Positions 14,941 through 23,482 of a stretch of DNA of 28,893 nucleotides are shown in pieces (positions within the stretch are counted from its first letter, which is position 1; each line of letters starts with the position of its first letter). Source of the stretch: Castellaniella hirudinis_A (GTDB taxonomy: Bacteria; Pseudomonadota; Gammaproteobacteria; Burkholderiales; Burkholderiaceae_B); the NCBI RefSeq assembly GCF_047468865.1, contig NZ_JBLGTV010000020.1, forward strand, positions 1-28,893. The letters run 5' to 3'. The notes below the pieces were generated by a model, which was not told where the DNA came from, searched no databases, and saw nothing but the letters and a program-made list of their open reading frames with translations. The position numbers were made by a program, and so were the translations under genes.

Positions 14941-16022
14941 TTCTTGCTGAGTTTGCCCACCACGCCTTCGACGTAGTAATCCATGGCGTTCAGGCCAGCG
15001 TCGTCCAGGGCGCCTTCAGCCAGGATGACCTTGCCGTCGTTGGTCTTGACCGGGGCGGCAAACACATTCAACGAGCCATCAGCGATGGCGTCTTCCTGGG
15101 CTTGCAGCAGGGCTTTCAGCTGATCGTCCACGTCGGGCCCCAGGCCCTCGAAGGCCACCATGTCTTCCTTGAAGCCGCCCCAAACCTGGTCGGGCTGCCA
15201 GGTGCCGTCCAGCACAGCCTGGGCTTCACGGGTGAAGTAAGGCCCCCAGTGGTGGGTCACCGCGCCCAGCTGGGCCTTGGGGCCGAATTTTTGCATGTCG
15301 GAATGATAGGCCACGGCCCACTTGCCGCGTTCTTCAGCCGCCTGCACCGTGGCGGTGGAATCCGTGTGATGGGTGACGATATCCGCCCCCTGATCCAGCA
15401 AGGCCAGCGCGGCGTCGCGTTCCTTGCCCGGGTCGAACCAGCTGTTGACCATGATCACGCGCACCGTGGCATCGGGCTTGACGCTGCGCAGCCCCCGGGT
15501 AAAGGCATTGATCCCCTGCAGGACTTCGGGGATGGGATACGCCCCCACATAGCCGACCACGCCGGTTTCGGTCTTGTGCCCCGCCAGCACGCCGGCCACA
15601 TAGCGAGACTGATAGAAGCGGGCATTGGTGGTGGCCACGTTGGGCGCGGTCTTGTACCCCGTGGAGTGCACGAACTTGACGTCCGGGAACTGGCGCGCCA
15701 CCTTGATGGTGGGATTCATGTAGCCAAAGGACGTGGTGAAGATCAGCTTGTTGCCCTGTTGGGCCAGGTCGCGGATGACGCGCTCGGCATCTGCCCCTTC
15801 GGGCACGTCCTCGACGATTTGCGTCTGAACCTTGTCGCCCAGCTGCTGCATCATGTATTGGCGGCCCAGTTCCTGCTGCCAGGTCCAGCCGGCTTCGCCG
15901 ATGGGGCTGACGTAGACAAAGCCGATTTTCAGGGGTTCGTCGGCCAGGGCCGGGCCGGCGGCCCACAGGCAGGCGGCCGCCGTGGCGGCCCCCAGGGTTT
16001 TGCGGATCAGATGCGTTTTCAT
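14937..16022 (-). CDS. BMP-family ABC transporter substrate-binding protein
   Basis: The 361-residue precursor has a signal peptide ending GPALA before DEPLKIGF. A BMP/PnrA-like periplasmic-binding fold follows: FVYVSPIGEAGWTWQQELGRQ, IFTTSFGYMNPT, GYVGAYPIPEVLQGINAFTRG, and DIVTHHTDSTATVQAAEE. Well-studied relatives bind purine nucleosides, so nucleoside uptake is the best guess. In this operon (minus strand) it is the last gene, after the ATPase and two permeases. It starts 26 bp after the permease gene. Its stop codon overlaps the end of the thioesterase gene. Confidence 0.93.
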   Translation of the reverse strand: MKTHLIRKTLGAATAAACLWAAGPALADEPLKIGFVYVSPIGEAGWTWQQELGRQYMMQQLGDKVQTQIVEDVPEGADAERVIRDLAQQGNKLIFTTSFGYMNPTIKVARQFPDVKFVHSTGYKTAPNVATTNARFYQSRYVAGVLAGHKTETGVVGYVGAYPIPEVLQGINAFTRGLRSVKPDATVRVIMVNSWFDPGKERDAALALLDQGADIVTHHTDSTATVQAAEERGKWAVAYHSDMQKFGPKAQLGAVTHHWGPYFTREAQAVLDGTWQPDQVWGGFKEDMVAFEGLGPDVDDQLKALLQAQEDAIADGSLNVFAAPVKTNDGKVILAEGALDDAGLNAMDYYVEGVVGKLSKN

Positions 16023-16048
16023 GTCGGTCTCCAGGATCGAAAGCGGCG

Positions 16049-16966
16049 TTAATGATTGGGATTGAAGGCGCGCCCCAGCGAGGCGGGCATATTGATGCGT
16101 ATCCAGTTGACGTTGCGGGAAATCAGAACCAGCACCAGGATGGTGGCCAGGTAGGGCAGCATGGACAACAATTGGGAAGCGATGGGCACCCCCAGCGCCT
16201 GCATGTGGAAGGTCAGGATCGTGATGCCGCCGAACAGATAGGCCCCCACCAGCACGCGCAAGGGGCGCCAAGTGGCGAAGGGAGTGAGCGCCAGGGCGAT
16301 CCAGCCCCGGCCGGCTACCATGCCTTCGACCCACATGGGGGTGTAGACCAGCGACATGAAGGCCCCCGCCAGGCCACAGCAGGCCCCGCCGAACAACAGG
16401 GCCGCCAGACGGATGCGGCGCACGGAATACCCCAGGGCGTGCGCGGATTCGGGGGACTCGCCCACGGCGCGCAGCACCAGGCCCGCGCGCGTGCGATACA
16501 GAAACCAGGACAGGCCCAGGGCCAGCAGCAGGGCGGCATACACCATGGGATGGTGCTGGAACAAAGCGGGCCCGACAAACGGCAAGCTGCCCAGCCCCGG
16601 GATGGACCAGGCCCCGGCCTGGATGGTGGCCCCGACGTAAGGCAGGCCGATGGAGGCCGACGCCCCCACGCCGAACAGCGACAAGGCCAGGCCGCAAGCC
16701 ACCTGATTGGCCCCCAGCCAGACCACGATCCAGGCGAACAGCCCGGCCATCAGGGCGCCGGCCAGGGCGCCGGCGGCAAACCCCACCGCCGTGCTGCCGG
16801 AATGCACCGTCACCGCGAAACCCAAGGCGGCCGCCACCAGCATCATGCCTTCGGAGCCCAGGTTGATGACACCGGACTTTTCGTTGATCAGCAAGCCCAG
16901 GGCCGCCAGCATCAGGGGGGTGCCGGCGTTCATGGCGGCGGCAATCAAAGGGGCTAAAGCATCCAT
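16049..16966 (-). CDS. BMP-type ABC transporter permease, second subunit
   Basis: The 305-residue inner-membrane protein belongs to the BPD_transp_2 permease family (YufQ/NupQ-like). It has about eight or nine hydrophobic helices, the family stretch NEKSGVINLGSEGMMLVAAALGFAV (about 28-52), and a cytoplasmic coupling segment around RAVGESPESAHALGYSVRRIR (about 187-207). It would pair with the permease encoded just upstream (three-base gap) to form the membrane channel. Confidence 0.93.
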   Translation of the reverse strand: MDALAPLIAAAMNAGTPLMLAALGLLINEKSGVINLGSEGMMLVAAALGFAVTVHSGSTAVGFAAGALAGALMAGLFAWIVVWLGANQVACGLALSLFGVGASASIGLPYVGATIQAGAWSIPGLGSLPFVGPALFQHHPMVYAALLLALGLSWFLYRTRAGLVLRAVGESPESAHALGYSVRRIRLAALLFGGACCGLAGAFMSLVYTPMWVEGMVAGRGWIALALTPFATWRPLRVLVGAYLFGGITILTFHMQALGVPIASQLLSMLPYLATILVLVLISRNVNWIRINMPASLGRAFNPNH

Positions 16967-16969
16967 GAT

Positions 16970-18034
16970 TCAGCGTCTCCAGCGCAGGCGTTGGTGGATA
17001 AGCACATCGCAGGCCAGCAGGGAAAACAGCAAAATGCCCTGAAAGATGCCGGTGATGGCGCTGGGCATGCCCAGCCGAGTCTGGGAGAGTTCGCCGCCGA
17101 TATAGAACAGCGCCATGATGAAGCTGGCGAACACAACCCCGATGGGATGCAGCCGTCCCACGAATGCCACGATGATGGCGGCAAAACCGTAGCCCGGCGA
17201 CACCGAAGGGGTGACCTGGCCGATGGGGCCCATGATTTCGACCGCCCCGGCCACCCCGGCCAGGGCCCCCGAGCCCAGCAGACAGCCCCACAGGGCTTGG
17301 CGCGAGGAAAACCCGGCGTAGCGGGCGGCCATGGGGGCCAGCCCGCCGACGGTCAGCCGATAGCCGGCAAACAGGCGCGCCAGCAGCAGCCAGGCGAAAC
17401 CGGCCGCCAGCACGGCCAGCGGCAGCCCCAGGTGCAGGCGCGTGCCCGGCCAGACCGGCAGCAGAAAGCCATCGTCGAACATGCGCGACTGCGGAAAACC
17501 AAAGCCGTCGGGGTCGCGCATGACCCCGTGCACCAGATAACTGAGCAAGAGCTCGGCCACATACACCAGCATCAGCGACACCAGGATTTCGTTGGTGTGG
17601 TAGGCATCGCGCAGCCAGGCCACCAGCGCGGCCCAGGCGGCCCCGCCCACGGCCCCGGCCAGCAGGGCCAGCGTGATCATGAGCGGCCCGCCCCCTCCGC
17701 CCAGGCCGTCGTCGAACTGCAGGATGAAGCCCCCCGACACAATGGCCCCCATCACCAGTTGGCCCTCTGCCCCGATGTTGAAGATATTGGCCCGGAAACA
17801 CAGGGACAGACCCACGGCGCACAACAATAAAGGGGCGACCTTGACGCCGATTTCGGCCCAGCCCTGCAGGCTGGTCAGCGGCTGGATGAAAAAGACATTC
17901 AGCCCTTGCAACGGGGATCGGCCAACGACCAGGAACATGGCCACGCCGCACAGGGCCGTCAGCGCCAGGGCCAGGATCGGCGACAGCAGCGCCATGCGGC
18001 GCGAGGGTTCGCCCCGGGGGATCAGTTCAAGCAT
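16970..18034 (-). CDS. BMP-type ABC transporter permease, first subunit
   Basis: The 354-residue membrane protein is the longer partner permease (YufP/NupP-like). It opens with a cytoplasmic N-terminus, then about nine helices. It contains LCFRANIFNIGAEGQLVMGAIV (about 77-98), the usual signature of this permease family, and the coupling segment near LAPMAARYAGFSSRQALWG. The gene begins inside the last codons of the ATPase gene (8-bp overlap), so translation is probably coupled. Confidence 0.93.
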   Translation of the reverse strand: MLELIPRGEPSRRMALLSPILALALTALCGVAMFLVVGRSPLQGLNVFFIQPLTSLQGWAEIGVKVAPLLLCAVGLSLCFRANIFNIGAEGQLVMGAIVSGGFILQFDDGLGGGGGPLMITLALLAGAVGGAAWAALVAWLRDAYHTNEILVSLMLVYVAELLLSYLVHGVMRDPDGFGFPQSRMFDDGFLLPVWPGTRLHLGLPLAVLAAGFAWLLLARLFAGYRLTVGGLAPMAARYAGFSSRQALWGCLLGSGALAGVAGAVEIMGPIGQVTPSVSPGYGFAAIIVAFVGRLHPIGVVFASFIMALFYIGGELSQTRLGMPSAITGIFQGILLFSLLACDVLIHQRLRWRR

Positions 18035-19565
18035 GCGTGGCCTCCGGGACGGCGGGGGCGGCCTCGGCGCCCGGCCACAGGCCGCTCATCCACTGGCCGA
18101 TGCGTTCGCGGCTGGCGTCTTTGCGGGCGATGGGCGGCGACAGCCGGCCCTTGGCCATGACCAGCAGGCGGTCGGAGAGTTCGAGCAGTTCGTCGAGTTC
18201 TTCGGAAATCAGCAGGATCGCGCAGCCCGCCTCGCGCAACGCGAGGAGTTCGCCGTGGATCTGCGCGGCCGCGCCGACATCCACCCCCCAGGTGGGCTGG
18301 GCGACCAGCAGCAGCCGGGGCTGGCGCACGACTTCGCGTCCGACGATGAATTTTTGCAGATTGCCCCCCGACAGGCTGCCCGCCAGGGCCTGCGGGCCCG
18401 AGGCTTTGACGCGAAAGCGCTGGATGATGTCCTGGGTGATGCGCTGCACCGCGTGGTTGCGTATCCAGCCATGGCGGATGGTATCGGCCCCCTGATGCGA
18501 CAGCAACAGATTGCGCGCCAGCGAGAGTTCGGGCACGGCCCCCCGCCCCAGGCGTTCTTCGGGCACGAAGGCCAGGCCCCGGGCCCGCCGCCAGGCGGCG
18601 GATTGCCGCCCGATGGGCTGGCCATCCAGCAGAATCGCCGCCGGCGAGGCGCGGCGATCCTCGCCCGACAAGACCCCGATGAGCTCTTGCTGCCCATTGC
18701 CCGACACGCCCGCCACCCCCAGAATTTCACCCGCATGCAGATCGAGGGACAGCTGCGACAGCGGCGTCGCAAAAGGGTGCGCGGGGGGAAGATCCAGACC
18801 GCGCACCTGCAGCAAGACGGCGCCGGGATCGCGGGCCTGGCGCTGCTGAACCGGCAAATCGGCCCCGATCATCATGCGCGACAGACTGGCATCGGTTTCC
18901 TGGCGCGGATCGCAGACCCCGGTGACCCGCCCGGCCCGCATCACCGTGCAGCGGTGGCACAGACTGCGGATTTCGTCCAGCTTATGGCTGATGTACAGAA
19001 TGCTGCAGCCTTCGTCGGCCAACTGGCGCAAGACGGCGAACAGGCGCTGCACCGCCTGGGGCGTCAGCACCGAGGTGGGCTCGTCCAGGATCAGCAGCCG
19101 GGGCTTGCCCAGCAAGGCGCGCACGATTTCCACGCGCTGGCGCTCGCCCACCGACAGGGTGTGCACGTGGCGATGCGGCTCGACGTCCAGGCCGTACTGA
19201 TGGGCGGTGTCGGCAATGCGGCCGGCGAGTTCGTGCAGATCGGTGTCGCCCGGCAGGCCCAGCGCGATGTTTTCGGCCACGGTAAGCGTATCGAACAAGG
19301 AAAAATGCTGGAACACCATGCCCAGGCCCAGCGCCCGCGCGGAGGCCGGATTGGCGATCTGGATGTCGCGGCCATCCCATTGGATGACGCCCGCATCGGG
19401 ACGCACCACCCCGTAGATGATTTTCATCAGGGTGGACTTGCCGGCGCCGTTTTCGCCCAGCACGGCATGGATTTCACCAGGCTGGACGGTGAGATCCACG
19501 CCGTCGTTGGCGCGCACGGCGGGGTAGGATTTGGAAATCTGGCGCAAGACCAGGCGTGGGGTCAT
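18027..19565 (-). CDS. BMP-type ABC transporter ATPase with two ABC domains
   Basis: The 512-residue protein fuses two nucleotide-binding domains, as in sugar and nucleoside importers (RbsA/YufO type). The first domain has Walker A GENGAGKST (about 38-46), signature LSVGERQRVEIVRALLG and Walker B LLILDEPTS. The second has GVSGNGQQELIGVLSG in place of Walker A, signature LSGGNLQKFIVGRE and the variant Walker B LLLVAQPTWGVD. The degenerate second site is normal for this family. It is the first gene of the operon, so its promoter region (19607-19660) should control the whole importer. Confidence 0.95.
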   Translation of the reverse strand: MTPRLVLRQISKSYPAVRANDGVDLTVQPGEIHAVLGENGAGKSTLMKIIYGVVRPDAGVIQWDGRDIQIANPASARALGLGMVFQHFSLFDTLTVAENIALGLPGDTDLHELAGRIADTAHQYGLDVEPHRHVHTLSVGERQRVEIVRALLGKPRLLILDEPTSVLTPQAVQRLFAVLRQLADEGCSILYISHKLDEIRSLCHRCTVMRAGRVTGVCDPRQETDASLSRMMIGADLPVQQRQARDPGAVLLQVRGLDLPPAHPFATPLSQLSLDLHAGEILGVAGVSGNGQQELIGVLSGEDRRASPAAILLDGQPIGRQSAAWRRARGLAFVPEERLGRGAVPELSLARNLLLSHQGADTIRHGWIRNHAVQRITQDIIQRFRVKASGPQALAGSLSGGNLQKFIVGREVVRQPRLLLVAQPTWGVDVGAAAQIHGELLALREAGCAILLISEELDELLELSDRLLVMAKGRLSPPIARKDASRERIGQWMSGLWPGAEAAPAVPEATHA

Positions 19566-19613
19566 ACGGGCAACCTGTCGGAATGGTTCGCAAAAACAGC
19601 CGAGATGCGAAAA

Positions 19614-19658
19614 ATTCTACTGAGGAAGCAGGCGGCGGCCTAAAGGGGATTAACCCCT
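19614..19658 (-). promoter_or_regulatory. Candidate promoter and operator of the BMP importer operon
   Basis: On the minus strand TAGAAT (19619-19614) is a good -10, about 50 bp before the ATPase start codon. The -35 region near 19637-19642 is weak. Directly beside it lies the palindrome AGGGGATTAACCCCT (19644-19658; arms AGGGG/CCCCT), placed where an activator or repressor could act. It somewhat resembles the palindrome at 289-304 (AGGGTTAACCCT core). Confidence 0.45.
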
Positions 19659-19798
19659 AGAAACACCAAAGCTGCCCGGCTGGCGCGGCCCGACAGCCGC
19701 GCCAATGCGCCATATCCAGCAATTCTGCACCGCAACATCACGGTTGATGAATATGCAATATTAACGCACTGTGATGCAGGCAGGCACGCCGGAAAACT

Positions 19799-20434
19799 TC
19801 AAGCCTCAAGGGCCATGCGGCCGGCAAACCACAGGAACAGCACCCCCACCAAGCCGCTGCCGGTGCGCGCCAGCCCCTGGCGGCGGCGAAACGCGGCGGC
19901 CAGGCGCGCACCGCCGAAAATCAGGGCGGACAGATAAAGGGCGCTGCACACCTGCAGGATCACGGCCAAAATGAAAAACGACAAGGCGGGATGCGCGTAG
20001 GCGGGATCGACGAACTGCACGAAAAACGACAGCAGGAACAAAATGGCCTTGGGGTTCAGTAGACTCAGCAGCAGCGCCTTGTGAAATGGCTTGCCGGCGG
20101 CGATGGAGACCGTTTTGGCTTGCTGATGCGCGGGACGCCAGGCCGACAGCAGCAGCCGGATGCCCAGATAACTGAGATAAACCGCCCCCACGGCCTTCAG
20201 GGCCAGGAACACGACCGGCAGCAGCTTGAGCACCGAGGCCGCCCCGGCGGCGGTGAGCGTCATCAGGATGGTATCGCCCAGGAACACCCCGCACGCGGCC
20301 TGGTATCCGGCCCGCACGCCCCGGCCCGCCCCCACGGCCAGGACAAACAGGGAATTGGGCCCTGGCAACAGCACGATGAAAATGACGCCAGCCAGATACG
20401 TCCAGACGTCCAGGACGCCGTATTCTGAGAACAT
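19799..20434 (-). CDS. leuE: Leucine efflux protein LeuE (LysE/RhtB family)
   Basis: The 211-residue inner-membrane exporter has about six helices. From memory it aligns end to end with E. coli LeuE: it begins MFSEYGVLDVWTYLAGVIFIVLLPGPNSLFVL and contains YQAACGVFLGD, SLLNPKAILFLLSFFVQFVDP and SFFILA. LeuE exports leucine and some other neutral amino acids. It stands alone on the minus strand, 233 bp before the ABC operon. No strong Shine-Dalgarno sequence precedes the ATG. Confidence 0.88.
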   Translation of the reverse strand: MFSEYGVLDVWTYLAGVIFIVLLPGPNSLFVLAVGAGRGVRAGYQAACGVFLGDTILMTLTAAGAASVLKLLPVVFLALKAVGAVYLSYLGIRLLLSAWRPAHQQAKTVSIAAGKPFHKALLLSLLNPKAILFLLSFFVQFVDPAYAHPALSFFILAVILQVCSALYLSALIFGGARLAAAFRRRQGLARTGSGLVGVLFLWFAGRMALEA

Positions 20435-20684
20435 GGAAAGAAACCGCCGCAGCGGATGAACCGGGATGGCCTATTTTACGCGGCAAAAACACCGGCGCGG
20501 CAAAATGACGAACACGCCGCAAGCGCGATAGCCGCGCCGCGATAGCCAAGCAGCGATTTGCGCCTGCCCGGGGCAGCCCAGTGACGCAAACCGTCCGGCG
20601 GGGCGGACAGTCGGCAAGGTCAGCAATGATGCCGGGCGCGGGTGGTGCTGATGGCGCGGGCAGCTGCTCCGGCTGGACAAGCCC

Positions 20685-20720
20685 GCGCGGCGCGGCCGCA
20701 CTGTGTGTGACGCGCCGCGC
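20685..20720 (-). terminator. Strong hairpin downstream of ahpF
   Basis: GCGCGGCGCG (20685-20694) and CGCGCCGCGC (20711-20720) form a 10-bp all-GC stem with a 16-nt loop, starting 10 bp after the ahpF stop. There is no T-run on either side, so it may stabilise the mRNA end or assist Rho-dependent termination. The rest of 20435-20684 shows no gene, only short GCGATAGCC repeats near 20525-20550. Confidence 0.4.
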
Positions 20721-20729
20721 CGGCAGCGA

Positions 20730-22298
20730 TCACGCGGCGGCGATTTCGCCGGTATCCACCGAACTGCGGATCAGGTGATCGAAGGCCGACAAGGCGGCCT
20801 TGGCCCCTTCGCCGGCGGCGATGATGATCTGCTTGTAGGGCACCGTGGTGGCGTCGCCCGCCGCAAACACCCCGGGCACCGAGGTCTGGCCCCGGGCATC
20901 GACCACGATCTCGCCATGCGGGGTCAGATCCACCGCGCCCTTCAGCCACTCGGTGTTGGGCACCAGGCCGATCTGGATGAAGACCCCGTCCAGCTCGACC
21001 CGGCGATCCGCGCCGCTGGCGCGGTCTTTATAGCTGAGACCCACCACCCGCTTGCCATCCCCATGGATTTCGGTCGTCTGGGCGGAGACCAGAATGGTGA
21101 CGTTGGGCAGGCTGCGCAGCTTGCGCTGCAAGACATCGTCGGCTCGCAGCGCATCGCCGAACTCGATCAGGGTGACATGGCCCACGATGCCGGCCAGGTC
21201 GATGGCGGCCTCGACCCCGGAGTTGCCCCCGCCGATGACGGCGACGTGCTTGCCCTTGAACAAGGGGCCGTCGCAGTGCGGGCAATAGGCCACCCCGCGA
21301 TTGCGATATTCGTCTTCGCCCGGCACGTTGATCTGGCGCCAGCGCGCGCCGGTGGACAGGATGACATTCTTGGCCTTCAGCACCGCGCCGCTGGCCAGTT
21401 CGACCTGGATGGATTTGCCCGGCACCAGGCGGCTGGCCCGCTGCAGGTTCATGATATCGACCTCATAGGCCTTGACGTGCTGCTCCAGCGCCACGCCGAA
21501 CTTGGGGCCTTCGGTTTCCAGCACCGAAATGTAGTTTTCGATAGCCATGGTGTCCAGCACCTGGCCGCCGAAGCGTTCGGCCACCACGCCGGTACGGATG
21601 CCCTTGCGCGCCGCGTACACGGCCGCCGCCGCGCCCGCCGGGCCGCCACCCACCACCAGCACGTCGAATTCTTCGCGGGCATTCAGGGCGTCGACCTTGG
21701 CGCTGTCGTCGCCGACATCCAGCTGGGCCAGCAATTCTTCCACCCCGGCGCGGCCCTGGTGAAAGAGTTCGCCATTGAGGAATACGGCGGGCACGGACAG
21801 GATCTCGCGCTGCTGGACCTCAGCCTGGAACAAAGCCCCGTCGATGGCCACGTGGCGGATGCGCGGATTGATCACCGACATGGCGTTGAGCGCTTGCACC
21901 ACGTCCGGGCAGTTTTGACACGACAGCGAGAAATAGGTCTCGAAATGGTAGTCCCCCGGCAGGGCGCGGATCTGTTCGACGACGGCGTCGTCCAGCTTGG
22001 GCGGGTGGCCGCCCACCTGCAGCAGCGCCAGCACCAGCGACGTGAATTCGTGGCCCAGCGGCATGCCCGCGAAACGCACCCCGACATCGCTATCCGCCCG
22101 GGCGATTTCAAACGACGGCACGCGGCCATCGGCGGCTTCGACCAGGGTGATCTTGTCGGACAGACCGGCGATTTCTTCTAGAAAGGTGCGCAATTCCTGC
22201 GACTGGGCGCTATCGTCCAGCGCGGCCCGCAGCTGAATCGGCAGCGTCACCCGTTCGAGGTAAGTCCCCAGTTGTCCTTTGAGATTGGCATCCAGCAT
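20730..22298 (-). CDS. ahpF: Alkyl hydroperoxide reductase subunit F
   Basis: AhpF is a flavoprotein that passes electrons from NADH to AhpC. The 522-residue protein has the whole E. coli-type architecture. A double thioredoxin-like N-terminal domain carries the redox pair SCQNC (Cys127 and Cys130). The FAD-binding motif is GGGPAG (about 216). The thioredoxin-reductase-like redox pair is CPHC (Cys338 and Cys341), and the NADH-binding motif is GGGNSG (about 355). The conserved VFAAGDATTVPYKQIIIA lies near the end. ATG 22298 gives the normal N-terminus MLDANLKGQL, with AAGG upstream; the GTG two codons earlier is unlikely. It lies downstream of ahpC. Confidence 0.97.
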   Translation of the reverse strand: MLDANLKGQLGTYLERVTLPIQLRAALDDSAQSQELRTFLEEIAGLSDKITLVEAADGRVPSFEIARADSDVGVRFAGMPLGHEFTSLVLALLQVGGHPPKLDDAVVEQIRALPGDYHFETYFSLSCQNCPDVVQALNAMSVINPRIRHVAIDGALFQAEVQQREILSVPAVFLNGELFHQGRAGVEELLAQLDVGDDSAKVDALNAREEFDVLVVGGGPAGAAAAVYAARKGIRTGVVAERFGGQVLDTMAIENYISVLETEGPKFGVALEQHVKAYEVDIMNLQRASRLVPGKSIQVELASGAVLKAKNVILSTGARWRQINVPGEDEYRNRGVAYCPHCDGPLFKGKHVAVIGGGNSGVEAAIDLAGIVGHVTLIEFGDALRADDVLQRKLRSLPNVTILVSAQTTEIHGDGKRVVGLSYKDRASGADRRVELDGVFIQIGLVPNTEWLKGAVDLTPHGEIVVDARGQTSVPGVFAAGDATTVPYKQIIIAAGEGAKAALSAFDHLIRSSVDTGEIAAA

Positions 22299-22378
22299 AT
22301 TCACACCTTTTTAGAAAAAAACAGTCCCCCGGCGCAATACTTGATCGTATCGCGCCTGACGCGGCATGGGGGGAAAAT

Positions 22379-22405
22379 CAGCGGCCCGATTCAAGCGGGC
22401 CGCTG
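22379..22405 (-). terminator. Hairpin between ahpC and ahpF
   Basis: CAGCGGCCCG (22379-22388) and CGGGCCGCTG (22396-22405) form a perfect 10-bp stem with a 7-nt loop. On the minus strand it is followed by ATTTTCCCC, a short U-tract. It lies in the 165-bp gap between ahpC and ahpF and is likely a partial terminator or processing site that keeps ahpF below ahpC. Confidence 0.65.
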
Positions 22406-22463
22406 TCGCGTGACGGAGCGGGCCGGCGCTGGTGGCCGCCGCCCCATCGACAAGACAGAAAGA

Positions 22464-23027
22464 TCAGATCTTGCCGACCAGATCCAGGGACGGGGTCAGG
22501 GTCTTGGCGCCTTCTTCCCACTTGGCGGGGCAGACTTCGCCCGGGTGGGCGGCGATGTACAGCGCAGCCTTGACCTTGCGCAGCAGTTCGGACGCATCGC
22601 GGCCGATCCCGTTGTCGTGGATTTCCAGCACTTTGATTTCACCAGCGGGGTTGACCACGAAGGTGCCGCGCAGGGCCACGCCTTCTTCCTCGATCAGCAC
22701 GTCGAAGTTCTTGGACAGCACATGGGTGGGGTCGCCGATCATGGGGTAGTTGACCTTCTTGATGGCGTCCGAAGTGTCATGCCAAGCCTTGTGGGCGAAG
22801 TGCGTGTCGGTGGACACGGAGTAGACTTCCACGCCCAGCTTCTGGAATTCGGCGTAGTGGTCGGCCAGGTCTTCGAGTTCGGTCGGGCAGACGAAGGTGA
22901 AATCAGCGGGATAAAACACGAAAACCGCCCATTTGCCGGCGACGGTTTCGTGGCTGACGTCGACGAACTTGCCATTGTGATAAGCAGTGGCTTTGAACGG
23001 CTTGATGGTGGTGTTGATCAGAGACAT
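22464..23027 (-). CDS. ahpC: Alkyl hydroperoxide reductase subunit C (peroxiredoxin)
   Basis: AhpC is the typical 2-Cys peroxiredoxin that reduces H2O2 and organic peroxides in the cytoplasm. The 187-residue sequence is very like E. coli AhpC. It has peroxidatic Cys47 in FYPADFTFVCPTE and resolving Cys166 in HPGEVCPAKW. The GDPTHVLSKNF and alkyl-hydroperoxide-type C-terminus indicate the AhpF-dependent (robust, decameric) type. AAGGAA precedes ATG 23027. Expression is probably driven by the OxyR-type promoter just upstream. Confidence 0.98.
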   Translation of the reverse strand: MSLINTTIKPFKATAYHNGKFVDVSHETVAGKWAVFVFYPADFTFVCPTELEDLADHYAEFQKLGVEVYSVSTDTHFAHKAWHDTSDAIKKVNYPMIGDPTHVLSKNFDVLIEEEGVALRGTFVVNPAGEIKVLEIHDNGIGRDASELLRKVKAALYIAAHPGEVCPAKWEEGAKTLTPSLDLVGKI

Positions 23028-23077
23028 GTGGGTTCCTTCTAAGTTGAATGACCGGCTTGAAAATCGGCAACAGGGTC

Positions 23078-23106
23078 AGTGTAGGCAATCCCTGTCGATA
23101 AGTAAA
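23078..23106 (-). promoter_or_regulatory. ahpC promoter
   Basis: On the minus strand -35 TTTACT (23106-23101; four of six), a 17-bp spacer and -10 TACACT (23083-23078; four of six) suit an activator-dependent sigma70 promoter. Transcription would start near 23071, giving a leader of about 44 nt. Confidence 0.65.
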
Positions 23107-23143
23107 ATTGATTGTTTTTATTACAGTGATTGCTTTAGACTAT
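23107..23143 (-). promoter_or_regulatory. OxyR binding site of ahpC
   Basis: The OxyR consensus is two ATAG-N7-CTAT half sites separated by 7 bp. On the minus strand the first half is ATAGTCTAAAGCAAT (23143-23129), then 7 bp, then ATAAAAACAATCAAT (23121-23107). They match about eight and seven of the ten specified positions with exact spacing. The site ends immediately before the -35 hexamer, the normal activating position for OxyR. No oxyR gene is in the window. Confidence 0.75.
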
Positions 23144-23468
23144 AAATTAACCCTACTCCCAGGCGGGCGAGGGCACGGCGGCGGCGTGCGCACCGGGCGA
23201 AACCGGGCGGCGGCGGGCTGAATTTGTTGCCGGACATAACGAGTTGCACCCCCTATCGGGATTAACAGAAAGACACCGCCCCGCCGTGGAAAGCGGGTTT
23301 CCCGGAGCGCGCAATGTTTTACAACCTGGCGCGGCAAAAGCCTTTTCGCCGACAGCGGCAGGCCACGCCCGCACCGGCGGGAATCATTATCTAACAGACG
23401 CCAACATACCGCGCTTGCCCCGACGGATGCGGGACGGGTAGTTTGATAAGTACGCGTTCTCATTTCAC
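23144..23468. other. Intergenic region with no recognised gene
   Basis: This stretch separates the OxyR site of ahpC from the ribosome-binding site of the PRC-barrel gene. It contains only short frames with no family resemblance and several small GC-rich inverted repeats (for example CCGGG...CCCGG types near 23190-23215). It must carry the promoter of the PRC-barrel gene, but none stood out clearly. Confidence 0.5.
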
Positions 23469-23482
23469 AGGAGGTAATGTCC

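Noticed and set aside
16023..17951. Open frame joining the BMP protein to a 1004-residue protein
   Set aside because: The upstream part is an out-of-frame reading of the two permease genes; a signal peptide and ATG at 16022 define the true start.
22272..23042. 256-residue plus-strand ORF across ahpC
   Set aside because: It is antisense to ahpC, whose sequence, OxyR promoter and Shine-Dalgarno are unambiguous.
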